Counted from the stretch's first letter, positions 44,518 through 56,669 are shown. The stretch: DNA of 64,000 nt from Siphonodentalium dalli (GCA_032622095.1 CP136068.1:129403989-129467988); one strand, 5' to 3'. The notes: generated by a model not told the origin, from the letters alone. Numbers and translations: made by a program.

Positions 44518-47324
44518 TCTATATCTATATTTGCGAATGTCTGTCTGTCTGTCTGTCTGTGTTCTATAGAAATTCACAGGGGACCATCTAGATGATGCCA
44601 AAGGGATCTACTAGGAGTAGCTTTTTACGAGAAAGATAATGGTCGGGGTTAGAATTTTCTAAAGTGACGCCGTTGTTGTCAGGGGCAGAAAAGGGGGAGG
44701 GGCAGAAAAAAAAATTGTCGCCGATTGCCACCAAACTTATATATAATCATCCCCATACTATGAGGAATCTAATGGCGTGGTTTAAATATGGCAAACATCG
44801 CGCCGTTCGCGTCAGGGGTGCCCGGAAGAGGGGGGGGGCAGATTGTTTTTCTGTCGCCGATTGCCACGAAGCTTACATATAATCATCCCCATGATATGAA
44901 GAATCCAACGGTGTGGTTTAAATATGTCAAAAGTTGCGTCGTTTGAGTCAGGGGTGAACGGAAGGGGAGAGGGGCACCGAAATTGATAAAATTAATTTTA
45001 GCGCCGATTTCCACCAAATTGATAAATATTCTTCTTCATGAAACAAGGAATCTAATTGTGCGATTTAACAACGCCAAAATGTTGTTTTTGGATGCGAAAT
45101 TGGGAGGGGTGGGCACTAAATTTGATAATACAAGTAAGTCGCCGATTGTCACCACACTTATACAAAATCATCCCCATGGTATGAGGAGTCTAATGGTGTG
45201 GCTTTTATCTGTCAAATGTGGCCTCATTCGAGTCAGGGTTTCATTGAAAGGGACAGGGGCACCAAAATTGATGCACAATTTTTTTTAGCGCCAATTTCCG
45301 CCAAATTGATACACGTTCTTATCCATGATACGAGGAATCTAATCGTGATTTAAAGACGCCATAGTGGTGCTGTTTGGGTGAGAGATTGAGAGGGGAGTGA
45401 TTGGCACCAAATTTGATAAAAAAATTGTTTAGTCGCCGATTATCACCAAACTTATAAACAATCATCTCCATGATACCAGGAGTGTAATCGTGTGGTTTAA
45501 GGATGTCACAAGTGGGCCATTCGAGTCAGTGGTGTATAGAGATGAGAGGGACACACAAAAATATATCTATATTTTTAGTGCCGATTTCCACGAGATTGAT
45601 ACATATTCTTCTCCGTGATACGAGGAATCTTATCGTGTGGTTTAGATACACCAAATTGGTGCCCCATGGGCGAGATATATGGGGACCTTAAATTTGATAC
45701 GAATTTGTATACTCCCAATTTTCACCAATTTCATATATATGCATCTCTAATCTCTAATGAGTCTTAGTGTGTGCAGCTTGAGTCCGAAATAGGGACGGGA
45801 TTGTCACCAAAACTGATACAAAATATTTTTAGTACCAATTACCATCAAATTCAGACACGTTCTTCTCAAATGATACAAGAAATAAAATCGTGCTGTCTGT
45901 CTGTCTTTTTGTCTGTCTGTGTGTGTTCTATATATAACTTCACGCGGTACAATCGAGATGGCACCAATGCGTTCTAAGAGGGGTAACTTTTTACAAGGAA
46001 GATAATGGTGCGGGTAAAATTTTTCTAAAATGACGCTAATGGTGGGAAGGGAAATTAAAAAAAATATGGCGAAATAGTTTTGTCGCTGATTTCCACCAAA
46101 CGAATACATAATCACCTTCGCAATATGGCATTGTTCGAGTCAGCGTTGCATCAACAATTGATTTAATAAACCAAATTCCACCAAATTCATACACTTTTTT
46201 CTTTAATGATATACCATGAATTAAATCACATTTGGTGCCCTTTGCGTCACGGATGGCGAGCGGATATGCACTATCATTGATAAGATTGCTATTCGCCGAT
46301 ATCCACATATAAGTTATATACAGTCACCAGGCCATCTCCATATCATTTTAAGTCGTTGGGCGTTCACATTTCACAATCCCGACATATGGTGACCCATATA
46401 AGTCACTTGAACAATTATATCTTCTTAACAGTCATATTTATATGGGAATGGCAATCAAGGCATTCACACAATGAGCTAGCAAAACGAGCTGATAGCTAGA
46501 AGAAGCATTAAACGTATATTTATCATTCTATTGAAGAGATACATATATTCGTGCAAACTGAGAGACCTCGAACCGTCAGAGGATTGCATATATATAATAA
46601 CAAAATTTAGTCTGTTCCATTCAATACAGTTTCCACAAAAAGTTACAATTTGTCAAGAGATATGGAAGGCCTGTTCAAAAATGGTGGTCACAGTGTGCAG
46701 TCAAATATAGTTTCTTCGGAAAATGCAGTTAGTAGCACAAGACTTTTCAGGATCCTACCAATACTGACATCTGACAAGGGTTTTAGAACAGACTCATCTA
46801 CTGACATAAACAACTCAAAATCTCGCTCTGTGTCTGGCACATGTAGCTGATATATATGCGCGGCAACATTTCGTTTAAACTAAGCATATTTAGCCAATAT
46901 ATAGCACCATGAACAGAGGAGCACCTGGAAATTGCTTTGAAACATCTGTGTCTTCATGGAGATATGATAGCCAGGTCTTAGTCCAACCCACTATATTGAT
47001 TGATACATCTCAATATGTAAAACCCAATTATCATCTTTTATCGAACTAATGTGTTTATGATGTTCATGTATCATATTATAACGTCTAATGTATACGCAGT
47101 TGTAAATAAATAAATACTTCATTATTGGTGGAACGGATTAATCGCGATAAACAGAATGGTGAGCCACTACTTATATTCCATGACTGTAATAATCATGTTT
47201 TGTGATGCTATTTGAATATACAATTTATGAGAAAATGTATAACACTTTAAGCAAGAGCATTCTCTATTCCCAACACATATCCACAGCATACATTAACCTG
47301 GGCAACGCCGGGTAACCCTGCTAG
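44518..47324 (+). mobile_element. Non-autonomous Helitron-like element with internal satellite, copy 1
   Basis: Begins TCTATATCTATATTTGCGAA and ends CGGGTAACCCTGCTAG, with A on the left and T on the right and no target duplication; 5' TC, 3' CTAG and A|T insertion are Helitron hallmarks. A (GTCT)n tract at 44539-44562 is followed by about nine or ten diverged ~140 bp monomers (landmark CGCCGATT-CCACCAAA-TTGATA at ~44720, 44860, 45003, 45142, 45290, 45428, 45580, 45716, 46085), a second GTCT block near 45890, then unique sequence. No Rep/helicase ORF. This architecture is like bivalve 'pearl' elements and HINEs (family knowledge). An identical-bordered inverted copy is at 53339-56136. Confidence 0.85.
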
Positions 47325-47944
47325 TATGTTATATATGCTGAATGGACCTCATATTACATTGGCATTTACATGTACTGGTATAATAAATTTGCAATGACAA
47401 TGAAATGGGCAAGAAAAGTTTTAACTACTGTTTATCTAAGTTTTTCCGGTTTAATTTAATTGTTTAATTGCCATTTATTGTACAGGCAAATGACAATACC
47501 AAATATGGGTGATGTTCGATCAATTAAGCGTACTGGATGTATATCTAATAGCACATTCCTCGGGATTTTATTCTGGGTAACATTTTTCTGACAATGCTGT
47601 GTTTTCTCAACAAAAGTTATCAATATGATACTTTCATTCTCAGTTTTTGAAGCCACTTCTTCAATTGACAGGGCATGAGGATCTTCGGATTGACTCCAAG
47701 CCACCTCTCCCATGTCAATGACATGAAGATCTTTCAAAAACTGAGAATGAAAGTAAATATATTGATAAATTTTGTTGAGAAAACACAGCATTGTCAGAAA
47801 AATGTTACCCAGAATAAAATCCCGAGGAATGTGCTATTAGATATTCATCCAGTACGCTTAATTGATCGAACATCACCCATAGTTGGCATTGTCATTTGCC
47901 TGTAAAATAAATTGGCAATTAAACAATTATATTGAACCGGAAAA
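47325..47944. repeat. Fold-back: 0.21 kb arms around exon-like cassette B
   Basis: Arms 47442-47655 and 47730-47944 are inverted copies (CCGGTTTAATTTAATTG against CAATTATATTGAACCGG; GGGATTTTATTCTGGGTAAC against its complement). The loop (about 47656-47729) is cassette B. 47325-47440 duplicates 44028-44145. The arms encode the same frame from either strand (NKIPRNVLLDIHPVRLIDR), so a once-coding sequence was inverted. Confidence 0.85.
47648..47750 (-). other. Exon-like cassette, copy B
   Basis: Minus-strand frame QFLKDLHVIDMGEVAWSQSE then DPHALSIEEVASK. Closest to copy A. It lies in the loop of the fold-back. Confidence 0.4.
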
Positions 47945-47992
47945 GTTAGATGCAGTCAAGTTTATATTTTAATTGCTTGCATCCAGGATAAG

Positions 47993-48100
47993 GCATCGAA
48001 GTCACCTCTTCGATTGACAGGGTGTGAGGATCTTTAGATTGACTCCAAGTCACCCCTCCCTTGACAATGACAAGAGGATTTTTCAAAAATGAGTGAGCAT
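47993..48100 (-). other. Exon-like cassette, copy C
   Basis: Minus-strand frame HSFLKNPLVIVKGGVTWSQS then KDPHTLSIEEVTSM. The block ends in GAAGAG|GTGACT, a fair splice-donor match. Confidence 0.4.
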
Positions 48101-48340
48101 GAAAATATCATTTTGATAAGTTTTGACAAGAGGAGACAACACTCTCCAAAAAGTATCAACCCATTAGTTATCATATACATGTATAACGGATTTGTGGAAT
48201 GGAACTTCAGAGAGAGTTGGCATTATTGAAATTCATATATACCGGTACAATAAAATGGCAATGACAATACAAACAATGCTATTATGAATAGATTTACATG
48301 CATGTTACATGCATTTTAATAATTGCTCTTATTCTGGAGT

Positions 48341-48446
48341 CAGCATCGAAGTCACCTCTTCAATTGACAGGACATGAGGATCTTTGGAATGATTCCAAGC
48401 CACCTCTCCCACATCAATGACATGAGGATTTTTCGAAAACTGAGCA
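48341..48446 (-). other. Exon-like cassette, copy D
   Basis: Minus-strand frame QFSKNPHVIDVGEVAWNHSK then DPHVLSIEEVTSMLTPE. Substitutions relative to B and C keep the frame. Preceded by GCTCAG, followed by GAAGAG|GTGACT. Confidence 0.45.
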
Positions 48447-48449
48447 TAT

Positions 48450-49238
48450 ATTAAATTTATCGTTTTTATCTGTTTTGAACTTTTGACGAGACAGCACTGT
48501 CAAATAAGTACTGTTAAAATTTACAAAAGAAGTTACAATTAAAAGTGGGACCAGCAATTTCTGTTGCGTTACATGTACGGTAGTTAGGATACCACACAGG
48601 AATCACTTCTCTATTACTTTCATGGTGTATCATGGCAATTAAGATTTGGTATCAATGCTTACATTACAATTCAGAAGCAGAATACACAGAACACTGATAA
48701 GGTGTCATCACACCAAACACCAATATTATATATGGTCTCTTTGATGTTATTTAATTGTACACCCACTGACTTATCCTATTTTCAGTAGATAAATAAACCC
48801 ATATTATATTAAACTGACATCGTTTTTCAATACAATGTTACCACCATTACTTTGATAGAGGAAAGTTTATTCTCAAAGAGTATAATTATTTTACATGAAC
48901 TTTATTTTAATGGTATATAACTATATATCCAACAAATGAAGCTGAAAATTCATATTTCATGTGCTGCAGGAGCCTTCAAACTCTGGTTAACACTACAGTA
49001 ACAGTTGAGGCACAAGCAGACATGTTCACTGGAGAAATGTTATTAGATAGTCCACTTCAGCTATTTCAGTCAGTTAATAAACTAGAGGAATAATAGTATG
49101 ACCACTGCTCCAATCCTGTAGTTAGCCAAAATCAAGGCTATTTTAACCATGATTTTAATGAACAGAGAACAGAAAATTCCTTAGTTGAATATTGTCAGAT
49201 CATCAATTACAATAATGTGACTTATCATCCATCCTCCT
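48450..49238. other. No gene recognised between exon-like pieces
   Basis: AT-rich; would be intronic if the minus-strand cassettes and the 49.2 kb ORF belong to one gene, which is unproven. Confidence 0.4.
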
Positions 49239-49463
49239 TCACAATAACATATTACATGGTAATTTACAAAGCATTTGTATGACATTACACGGCTGAAGAT
49301 TGTCACACATTTGAGAACTGGTCCATAAATACTGTTTGTCATCCACCTTGAATGGGAAATTCAACTCATGGCATTTTGAAGCTACAAGTAGTAACATATC
49401 ATTACTGTATGCTAGACCTCTACTTCCTGATATAGCACATTTTATATCTGATTCTGTAGTCAT
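49239..49463 (-). CDS. Possible exon of an unrecognised host gene
   Basis: A 74-codon minus-strand frame (MTTESDIKCAISGSRGLAYS ... NFPFKVDDKQYLWTSSQ) directly preceded by TTTATTTTTTCAG, an excellent polypyrimidine/AG acceptor (AG at 49465-49466). Candidate donors near the end include TT|GTAAAT. Composition is protein-like and not repetitive. No domain recognised. It shares strand with cassettes A-D, so a fast-changing host gene with duplicated exons is one explanation. Confidence 0.4.
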   Translation of the reverse strand: MTTESDIKCAISGSRGLAYSNDMLLLVASKCHELNFPFKVDDKQYLWTSSQMCDNLQPCNVIQMLCKLPCNMLL

Positions 49464-49557
49464 CCTGAAAAAATAAATATATGAAGTCAGAATTTTAAAT
49501 CATTTTTTATGTATGTCATGGTTTGAACTGAACAAAATCTATTATAGCATGGATCTT

Positions 49558-49886
49558 AAAGGTACTCAATCTGATTAAGCACCCCTAAATTACTATTTCT
49601 TCGTATTCAGGGGTAAACAAATTTTCTTGAGATGTGTACTAATAATTGCAACAGAAACATTTATTCAAACAGACGAAGATGGATAACTCTAAAATGAAGC
49701 ACTGAGAACTTCCTTTTGACGGCATGTTCTGGGCCAGAAACAAGAGATAACAAAACTTCAAAAATTGATATCTGATCACTCTGAGGGTTGATGGGTAGGT
49801 TACTCGACTCGAATCAATTATTTTTTTAACTCAGAAGCCAAAGAAATAGTCATTTATGAGGGTCTAATCGGATTTAGTACCTTTAA
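49558..49886. mobile_element. TA-flanked MITE, copy 4 of family AAGGTAC-CAATC-GAT
   Basis: TTAAAGGTACTCAATCTGAT at the left and AATCGGATTTAGTACCTTTA at the right, TA on both outer sides, with CACCCCTAAATTACTATTT and GGGTAGGTTACTCGACTCGA inside. Same family as 9.07, 9.98, 10.80 and 52.45 kb. Confidence 0.8.
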
Positions 49887-51781
49887 CATTTAACCAACCA
49901 TTTTCACCCCACTTGTTAATGAAAATCCACAAATCAGGTTCCAGCTATCTAGGTCACTTGTACCAATGTTAATCATATTTCCCAAACATGAAATGACACA
50001 CTCTATGATTTCCAGGCTTCAATTTAAAGATGAATTATCTGTTCCCACAACAAGTATATAGTTTCCTCGGTATAACATAAGAGAAATGAATCAAAAACAC
50101 CTACCTGGGAACACTACTATCAATTAATATTGATTTCCTTATATAATGTGACTATCAAGTTGCCCTGTGGGACATATATTTGTCACTATTTTTAGAAATA
50201 GTTATTGCTCAGAACAAACACGAGCTATAAACTGTTTAAATATAATCAATATTAAGTATGCATCAGATAAGTGCACAATTGTTTGCCTACACCAAGTGCA
50301 GGTGTGGTTTGGTTTTGTATTTACTACACACCAATATTCAATCAAGTAATAATATTTATCCACTATCTAGGCAAGTTAGTTATATATTGAACATGGCAAG
50401 AAATTAAATTAATTCTCTGGTACTGGATAGGCTGTCATGCATGATGTCAAATATGTTGCGAGTCTCAATGACATCAGGATTGCACTATCGTGGACAAGCT
50501 GAAAATTTATACCAACAATGTAATTGAATTTACGAAATAGACCAAAATATTGCAGCTGTGTAATTAGAAGTAAAATAAAATAAATTTTATTCCACACCTA
50601 TTGACTATTCAACCAAATCTCATCATTGAATACCTATTATTGTATGCCTCTAGTGGAATAGAAGCCAGAACTATTTTTGTTGATGTTGTCACCAAGACAG
50701 GTGACAAACAGCTATTAAAGGTACATTTAGTATGTCAACAATCAGCTTCAGGTGATGTCCCGATCATAACCGGTTATCCATCAGACTTAAATCACAATAA
50801 AGGTAGCTGACTCATGGATTGACACAATCGTGTAGAATAAATACAGAACACAACTTGTACCATAATCTCAAATATTTTATCAAAATCATGGTGGACAGTG
50901 CATAATTACATTCTGCTCGAGTTTTGCTGTCGCAAAATATATCCATGCACCTTCTGCAACGAGTTCACTTGATGAAAGATTCTCGATGACACTAGGGGTA
51001 ACTTAATTTTAGGATCCTGCAAATATTAAAAAAAATCATATTCAATTAAACATGCTGCTGCGTGAGTATATGATTCATATTCGATTCAACATCAGCGAAG
51101 AATATATCTATATAATATCCATGTTGAGCTTCGCAGTGCTAACATGAGTGTTCCGTAAGAAGCACACATCGATGGCATTGACGTAGAGTCGTAAGCACCC
51201 CCTCATTATGAGAGTAGTTCATCTGGATGATTGATTTCAGCATCCTGACCGACTGTACATGTGCATGTATGTTGTGATACATGTGAATCCGATCATGTAG
51301 CCCCAATGCCCCGCAAAATGGCAAAGTAACATCATTATATTTTACTCACAGACACAGGCTGCCATTTGAAATGTTTTGTCCTCTCACAAATTCCATATTT
51401 ATGGCGAAGTTGTCTTGCAGCAAATTCAGAGGATCACATCACTCATTCTTACGATAAGCTGAGGTTATCTGCAAAAATTAGTAAACACTTATTACAATAT
51501 TGTTTTCATTAGAAAAAGCTATTACTCAGACTAGTTATTTAATTGCAATTGTATACATACACATGAAATCTGAAAATTGGCCACAGCAATAACTTCCAGG
51601 GCTATAAAATCACATACCGGTATGTACTTCACCAACCTTCATCAGGGACGTGGATGGAGCGTCTCCATTGGATAGGGATGCACCTTGAATTTGAAATGTA
51701 TAAAGCCACCCTTCCCCACACCCACCTCCTAAAATATCCAACACATGTTGTATTATATCAGACAAGAAGTCAAATTTGTTT
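49887..51781. other. Non-coding or exon-like fragments only
   Basis: No gene can be defined. 50601-50806 (plus) has an open frame ending AATAAAG|GTAGCT. 51343-51463 (minus) is framed by TTTTTGCAG and GTGA|GTAAAA but the enclosed frames carry stops. 50409-50509 (minus) begins after AATTTTCAG. These may be decayed exons. Confidence 0.35.
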
Positions 51782-52093
51782 TCAAGTTGGAGCAGGGGCC
51801 CCCTGTGGTCGAATCGGTAGAGTGCCAGGTGTATTGCACCGTCACAGGCCGTCAAACGCTGACGAAACTGGTTCAAACCCCGTCATAGGAAGGGTGACTG
51901 GAATCGTGTATCTGGGCAAGTTTGTCAGTTGTTTTCTGGGGGTTGGTGGTTTCTACACGCAGTGGGGCGATTTCTTTGTGAAGTCAAGCCTCTGAGTGGT
52001 CTTTCCTCCACCAGTAAAATTTACAACGTCATGTGTGGCCTAGCGGCTAGAATGACGATAAACCCTAATAAACCAAACCAATCAAGTTGGAGC
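51782..52093 (+). mobile_element. tRNA-derived SINE with 12 bp target-site duplication
   Basis: TCAAGTTGGAGC occurs at 51782-51793 and 52082-52093. The body starts AGGGGCCCCCTGTGGTCGAA; a box-A-like TGGTCGAATCGGTAGAGTGC and a box B GGTTCAAACCCCG give an internal RNA polymerase III promoter. The 3' part contains GGTCTTTCCTCCACCAGTAA and ends GATAAACCCTAATAAACC-AAACC, a tail style I know from mollusc SINEs. Transcribed by Pol III and mobilised by a LINE in trans. Confidence 0.9.
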
Positions 52094-52203
52094 CAGTTAA
52101 AATTGTGAATTGGAACATAAGTACCAGTAGAATGTCTGCTGAACAGTCAATAACTTATGATGAACTTATCTCGACCATTTATGTCGCAAGCATCCATAGC
52201 GAC

Positions 52204-52451
52204 TCAACTCAAATGTTGAGTTATGTTCTGCATAAAACGGGAAAAAAGAAGATAAAATAAAAAAGAGTATTCTCTGTATATGAGTTTTGGTAGCAAGTAA
52301 AGTGCAAGTGCACTCTGACCGACTTTAAAATCGCAGGTGCACAGATTCCCATGGTAATAAATATCTGTGAAAGTTTTGAAACAATTGACCAAAAATTATA
52401 GCAACAAAAGCTCAAAGTAATACCCCTGTATAATCTATTGAAAATTTTCAT
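52204..52451. other. No gene seen
   Basis: Short AT-rich stretch between the SINE and the next MITE. Confidence 0.5.
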
Positions 52452-52453
52452 AA

Positions 52454-52840
52454 AGGTACTCAATCGGATAAAACTCCTCTCAATTACTATTTCAATGGCT
52501 TCGGGGGTAAAAAGTATTTGATTCGAGTCGAGGAAGCCACCCATCAAAGCTCAGATTTATTAGATATCGATTTTAGAAATCTATTATTTTTCATTATCAG
52601 GAATACTTTCTGTCCCAGAAGTTACCCGAAAAAGCCGACCGACATACTCTCGATACCAAATTCCATTGAACAAAATGTTGCTATACAACAGATTTTGGGC
52701 AATTATATACGATAGTTCACAGTCGTTAGCATTATTTTTGGATAATTATTTGATTCTGATAACTAAAGTGACCTTTGATAAAATTTTGTTGTTGTTGGAA
52801 TCTGTTGAGATGGGGACCCTCTGATCGGATTGAGTACCTT
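52454..52840. mobile_element. TA-flanked MITE, copy 5 of family AAGGTAC-CAATC-GAT
   Basis: AAGGTACTCAATCGGAT and ATCGGATTGAGTACCTT are perfect 17 bp TIRs with TA outside both. Interior: GGCTTCGGGGGTAAAAAG, GATTCGAGTCGAGGAAGCC, ACTCTCGATACCAAATT, TTGTTGTTGTTGGAATCTG. Best-preserved copy of the family in the window. Confidence 0.9.
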
Positions 52841-52841
52841 T

Positions 52842-53338
52842 AGTCAAAAAGGGGGATAACTAAAAACAATTGGACACACCTCATAATCACCGGTGCACCG
52901 GTTATCAAATTATTCCACACTAATAGATTGTTTGATAATCAATCTACATAAAGATTTCAACCTATTGTTTTTTGTGAAATTTCCGACTATAAATGTACAT
53001 GTCTGGAATTCAACGATATTTAGAACAGTTGAAAATTTTGACCAAGGTTGATGGACATAGGTTAATTGTAGCATTACCAGTCTCTGCCCCGGCTATAGGC
53101 TGATATGATATTCGCCGGACATTCGAAGGATATACTTTACACGATACCCTTTTGCTGTATACATTGGTCTTTATATCCTGTGATTCTGTCAGGCTACTTT
53201 ATGCAAGTCGAATTCCTGTTTTCACAAACCTGCGACTGACGCGTGCGACAACTGAGGTTGTGGCTGATGCAGTTAAACCCATTCGATTTAAAAATGTGCT
53301 TAACTGCGTCAGCCACAACCCCACTGATTTATATAATA
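52842..53338. other. Anonymous DNA with a small hairpin
   Basis: GGTTGTGGCTGATGCAGTTAA (53253, first 20 bases considered) pairs with TTAACTGCGTCAGCCACAAC near 53300-53321, giving a ~21 bp stem with a ~27 nt loop. No gene. Confidence 0.55.
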
Positions 53339-56077
53339 CTAGCAGGGTTACCCGGCGTTGCCCAGGTTAATGTATGCTGTGGATATGTGTTGGGAATAGA
53401 GAATGCTCTTGCTTAAAGTGTTATACATTTTCTCATAAATTGTATATTCAAATAGCATCACAAAACATGATTATTACTGTCATGGAATATAAGTAGTGGC
53501 TCACCATTCTGTTTATCGCGATTAATCCGTTCCACCAATAATGAAGTATTTATTTATTTACAACTGCGTATACATTAGACGTTATAATATGATACATGAA
53601 CATCATAAACACATTAGTTCGATAAAAGATGATAATTGGGTTTTACATATTGAGATGTATCAATCAATATAGTGGGTTGGACTAAGACCTGGCTATCATA
53701 TCTCCATGAAGATACAGATGTTTCAAAGAAATTTCCAGGTGCTCCTCTGTTCATGGTGCTATATATTGGCTAAATATGCTTAGTTTAAACGAAATGTTGC
53801 CGCGCAGATATATCAGCTACATGTGCCAGACACAGAGCGAGATTTTGAGTTGTTTATGTCAGTAGATGAGTCTGTTCTAAAACCCTTGTCAGATGTCAGT
53901 ATTGGTAGGATCCTGAAAAATCTTGTGCTACTAACTGCATTTTCCGAAGAAACTATATTTGACTGCACACTGTGACCACCATTGTTGAACAGGCCTTCCA
54001 TATCTCTTGACAAGTTGTAACTTTTTGTGGAAACTGTATTGAATGGAACAGACTAAATTTTGTTATTATATATATGCAATCCTCTGACGGTTCGAGGTCT
54101 CTCAGTTTGCACGAATATATGTATCTCTTCAATAGAATGATAAATATACGTTTAATGCTTCTTCTAGCTATCAGCTCGTTTTGCTAGCTCATTGTGTGAA
54201 TGCCTTGGTTGCCATTCCCATATAAATATGACTGTTAAGACGATATAATTATTCAAGTGACTTATATGGGTCACCATATGTCGGGATTGTGAAATGTGAA
54301 CGCCCAACGACTTAAAATGATATGGAGATGGCCTGGTGACTGTATATAACTTATATGTGGATATCGGCGAATAGCAATCTTATCAATGATAGTGCATATC
54401 CGCTCGCCATCCGTGACGCAAAGGGCACCAAATGTGATTTAATTCATGGTATATCATTAAAGAAAAAAGTGTATGAATTTGGTGGAATTTGGTTTATTAA
54501 ATCAATTGTTGATGCAACGCTGACTCGAACAATGCCATATTGCGAAGGTGGTTATGTATTCGTTTGGTGGAAATCAGCGACAAAACTATTTCGCCATATT
54601 TTTTTTAATTTCCCTTCCCACCAACAGCGTCATTTTAGAATTTTTTTACCCGCACCATTATCTTCCTTGTAAAAAGTTACCCCTCTTAGAACGCATTGGT
54701 GCCATCTCGATTGTACCGCGTGAAGTTATATATAGAACGCACACAGACAGACAAAAAGACAGACAGACAGCACGATTTTATTTCTTGTATCATTTGAGAA
54801 GAACGTGTCTGAATTTGATGGTAATTGGTACTAAAAATATTTTGTATCAGTTTTGGTGACAATCCCGTCCCTATTTCGGACTCAAGCTGCACACACTAAG
54901 ACTCATTAGAGATTAGAGATGCATATATATGAAATTGGTGAAAATTGGGAGTATACAAATTCGTATCAAATTTAAGGTCCCCATATATCTCGCCCATAGG
55001 GCACCAATTTGGTGTATCTAAACCACACGATAAGATTCCTCGTATCACGGAGAAGAATATGTATCAATCTGGTGGAAATCGGCACTAAAAATATAGATAT
55101 ATTTTGTTGTGTCCCTCTCATCTCTATACACCACTGACTCGAATGGCCCACTTGTGACATCCTTAAACCACACGATTACACTCCTGATATCATGGAGATG
55201 ATTGTTTATAAGTTTGGTGATAATCGGCGACTAAACAATTTTTTTATCAAATTTGGTGCCAATCACTCCCCTCTCCATCTCTCACCCAAACAGCACCATT
55301 ATGGCGTCTTTAAATCACGATTAGATTCCTCGTATCATGGATAAGAACGTGTATCAATTTGGCGGAAATTGGCGCTAAAAAAAATTGTGCATCAATTTTG
55401 GTGCCCCTGTCCCTTTCAATGAAACCCTGACTCGAATGAGGCCACATTTGACAGATAAAAGCCACACCATTAGACTCCTCATACCATGGGGATGATTTTG
55501 TATAAGTGTGGTGACAATCGGCGACTTACTTGTATTATCAAATTTAGTGCCCACCCCTCCCAATTTCGCATCCAAAAACAACATTTTGGCGTTGTTAAAT
55601 CGCACAATTAGATTCCTTGGTTCATGAAGAAGAATATTTATCAATTTGGTGGAAATCGGCGCTAAAATTAATTTTATCAATTTTGGTGCCCCTCTCCCCT
55701 TCCGTTCACCCCTGACTCAAACGACGCAACTTTTGACATATTTAAACCACACCGTTGGATTCTTCATATCATGGGGATGATTATATGTAAGCTTCGTGGC
55801 AATCGGCGACAGAAAAACAATCTGCCCCCCCCTCTTCCGGGCACCCCTGACGCGAACGGCGCGACGTTTGCCATATTTAAACCACGCCATTAGATTCCTC
55901 ATAGTATGGGGATGATTATATATAAGTTTGGGGGCAATCGGCGACAATTTTTTGTTCTGCCCCTCCCCCTTTTCTGCCCCTGACAACAACGGCGTCACTT
56001 TAGAAAATTCTAACCCCGACCATTATCTTTCTCGTAAAAAGCTACTCCTAGTAGATCCCTTTGGCATCATCTAGAAC

Positions 56078-56128
<51 letters not shown>

Positions 56129-56136
56129 TTCGCAAA
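53339..56136 (-). mobile_element. Non-autonomous Helitron-like element with internal satellite, copy 2
   Basis: Inverted copy of 44518-47324 with exactly the same ends (CTAG at 53339-53342, TC end at 56136), different flanks (T on both sides on the element strand) and very high similarity. Differences: the GTCT/GACA tract near 56081-56117 is much longer, ~24 bp beside it are missing, and scattered substitutions. Independent insertions of one master, or transposition from one site to the other, both fit. Confidence 0.85.
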
Positions 56137-56640
56137 TATAGATATAGAAGATATATGATTTGAAACGTTGCGCCTATATATATAAACCAATCTAGCCTCA
56201 TGCATCAGCCGCATGTCTGTAATAGCAGCTTTATACCGACATGGGTTGGCAGTCTATACATTTGTATTTATTGAATTTGTGTGCACCAGTCTCTGTCGAG
56301 ACTGGCAGTCAGATGCTCGTATCCCGTTTATATATAACCATGGGTATATGCCAGATATAACCGTACAAAAAAACGCCGTTCTTTTTACCGTGTATTTATC
56401 CATGGTGTGCATGCCTGTGGTTGTCCGTAACATGGTGCCCGGTGTTATTGCTTTGAAAGGTAATCATGTTCGACTGGTGTTGTCAGATTTGTAATATGAG
56501 ATTAGCGGTTTCTATGTCTTGTCTGGTCACATTTACTGTTTGAACTTTGTCTGAAATAGACGCACTTTTTATACTAGAATTTGCGCAACAGGAGCGCAGG
56601 GAAATCGCACGTCGAGTTGGTTTAAGGGTTTTTAGAAAAA
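56137..56640 (+). other. Unrecognised ORF region with a 46 bp inverted match at 59.1 kb
   Basis: An open frame at 56213-56494 (93 codons, hydrophobic) has no recognised domain. 56306-56351 (CAGTCAGATGCTCGTATCCC and onwards) is matched inverted with one mismatch by 59077-59122. In both copies the match begins with CAG, as an exon edge would, but no gene model is supported. Confidence 0.35.
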
Positions 56641-56669
56641 GGATTGATATGATATAGACAGAGACGTGG

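Noticed and set aside
44640-46330. CRISPR-like array
   Set aside because: The repeats are long (~140 bp), diverged and without uniform spacers; eukaryotic Helitron-like context explains them.
50601-50810. Host exon on the plus strand
   Set aside because: Open and donor-like at the end, but no good acceptor, no recognised domain and no partner exon; mentioned only as a fragment.
51794-51880. Functional tRNA gene
   Set aside because: A and B boxes are present but the sequence does not fold as a full cloverleaf and continues into a SINE body with target duplication.
44518-56136. A single 11.6 kb palindrome with a 6 kb spacer
   Set aside because: The borders of the similarity coincide with TC and CTAG element ends and the flanks differ, so two separate insertions in opposite orientation explain it better.
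56213-56494. Membrane-protein or receptor gene
   Set aside because: Hydrophobic stretches exist but there is no recognisable family motif, no second supporting exon, and the region borders a transposon.
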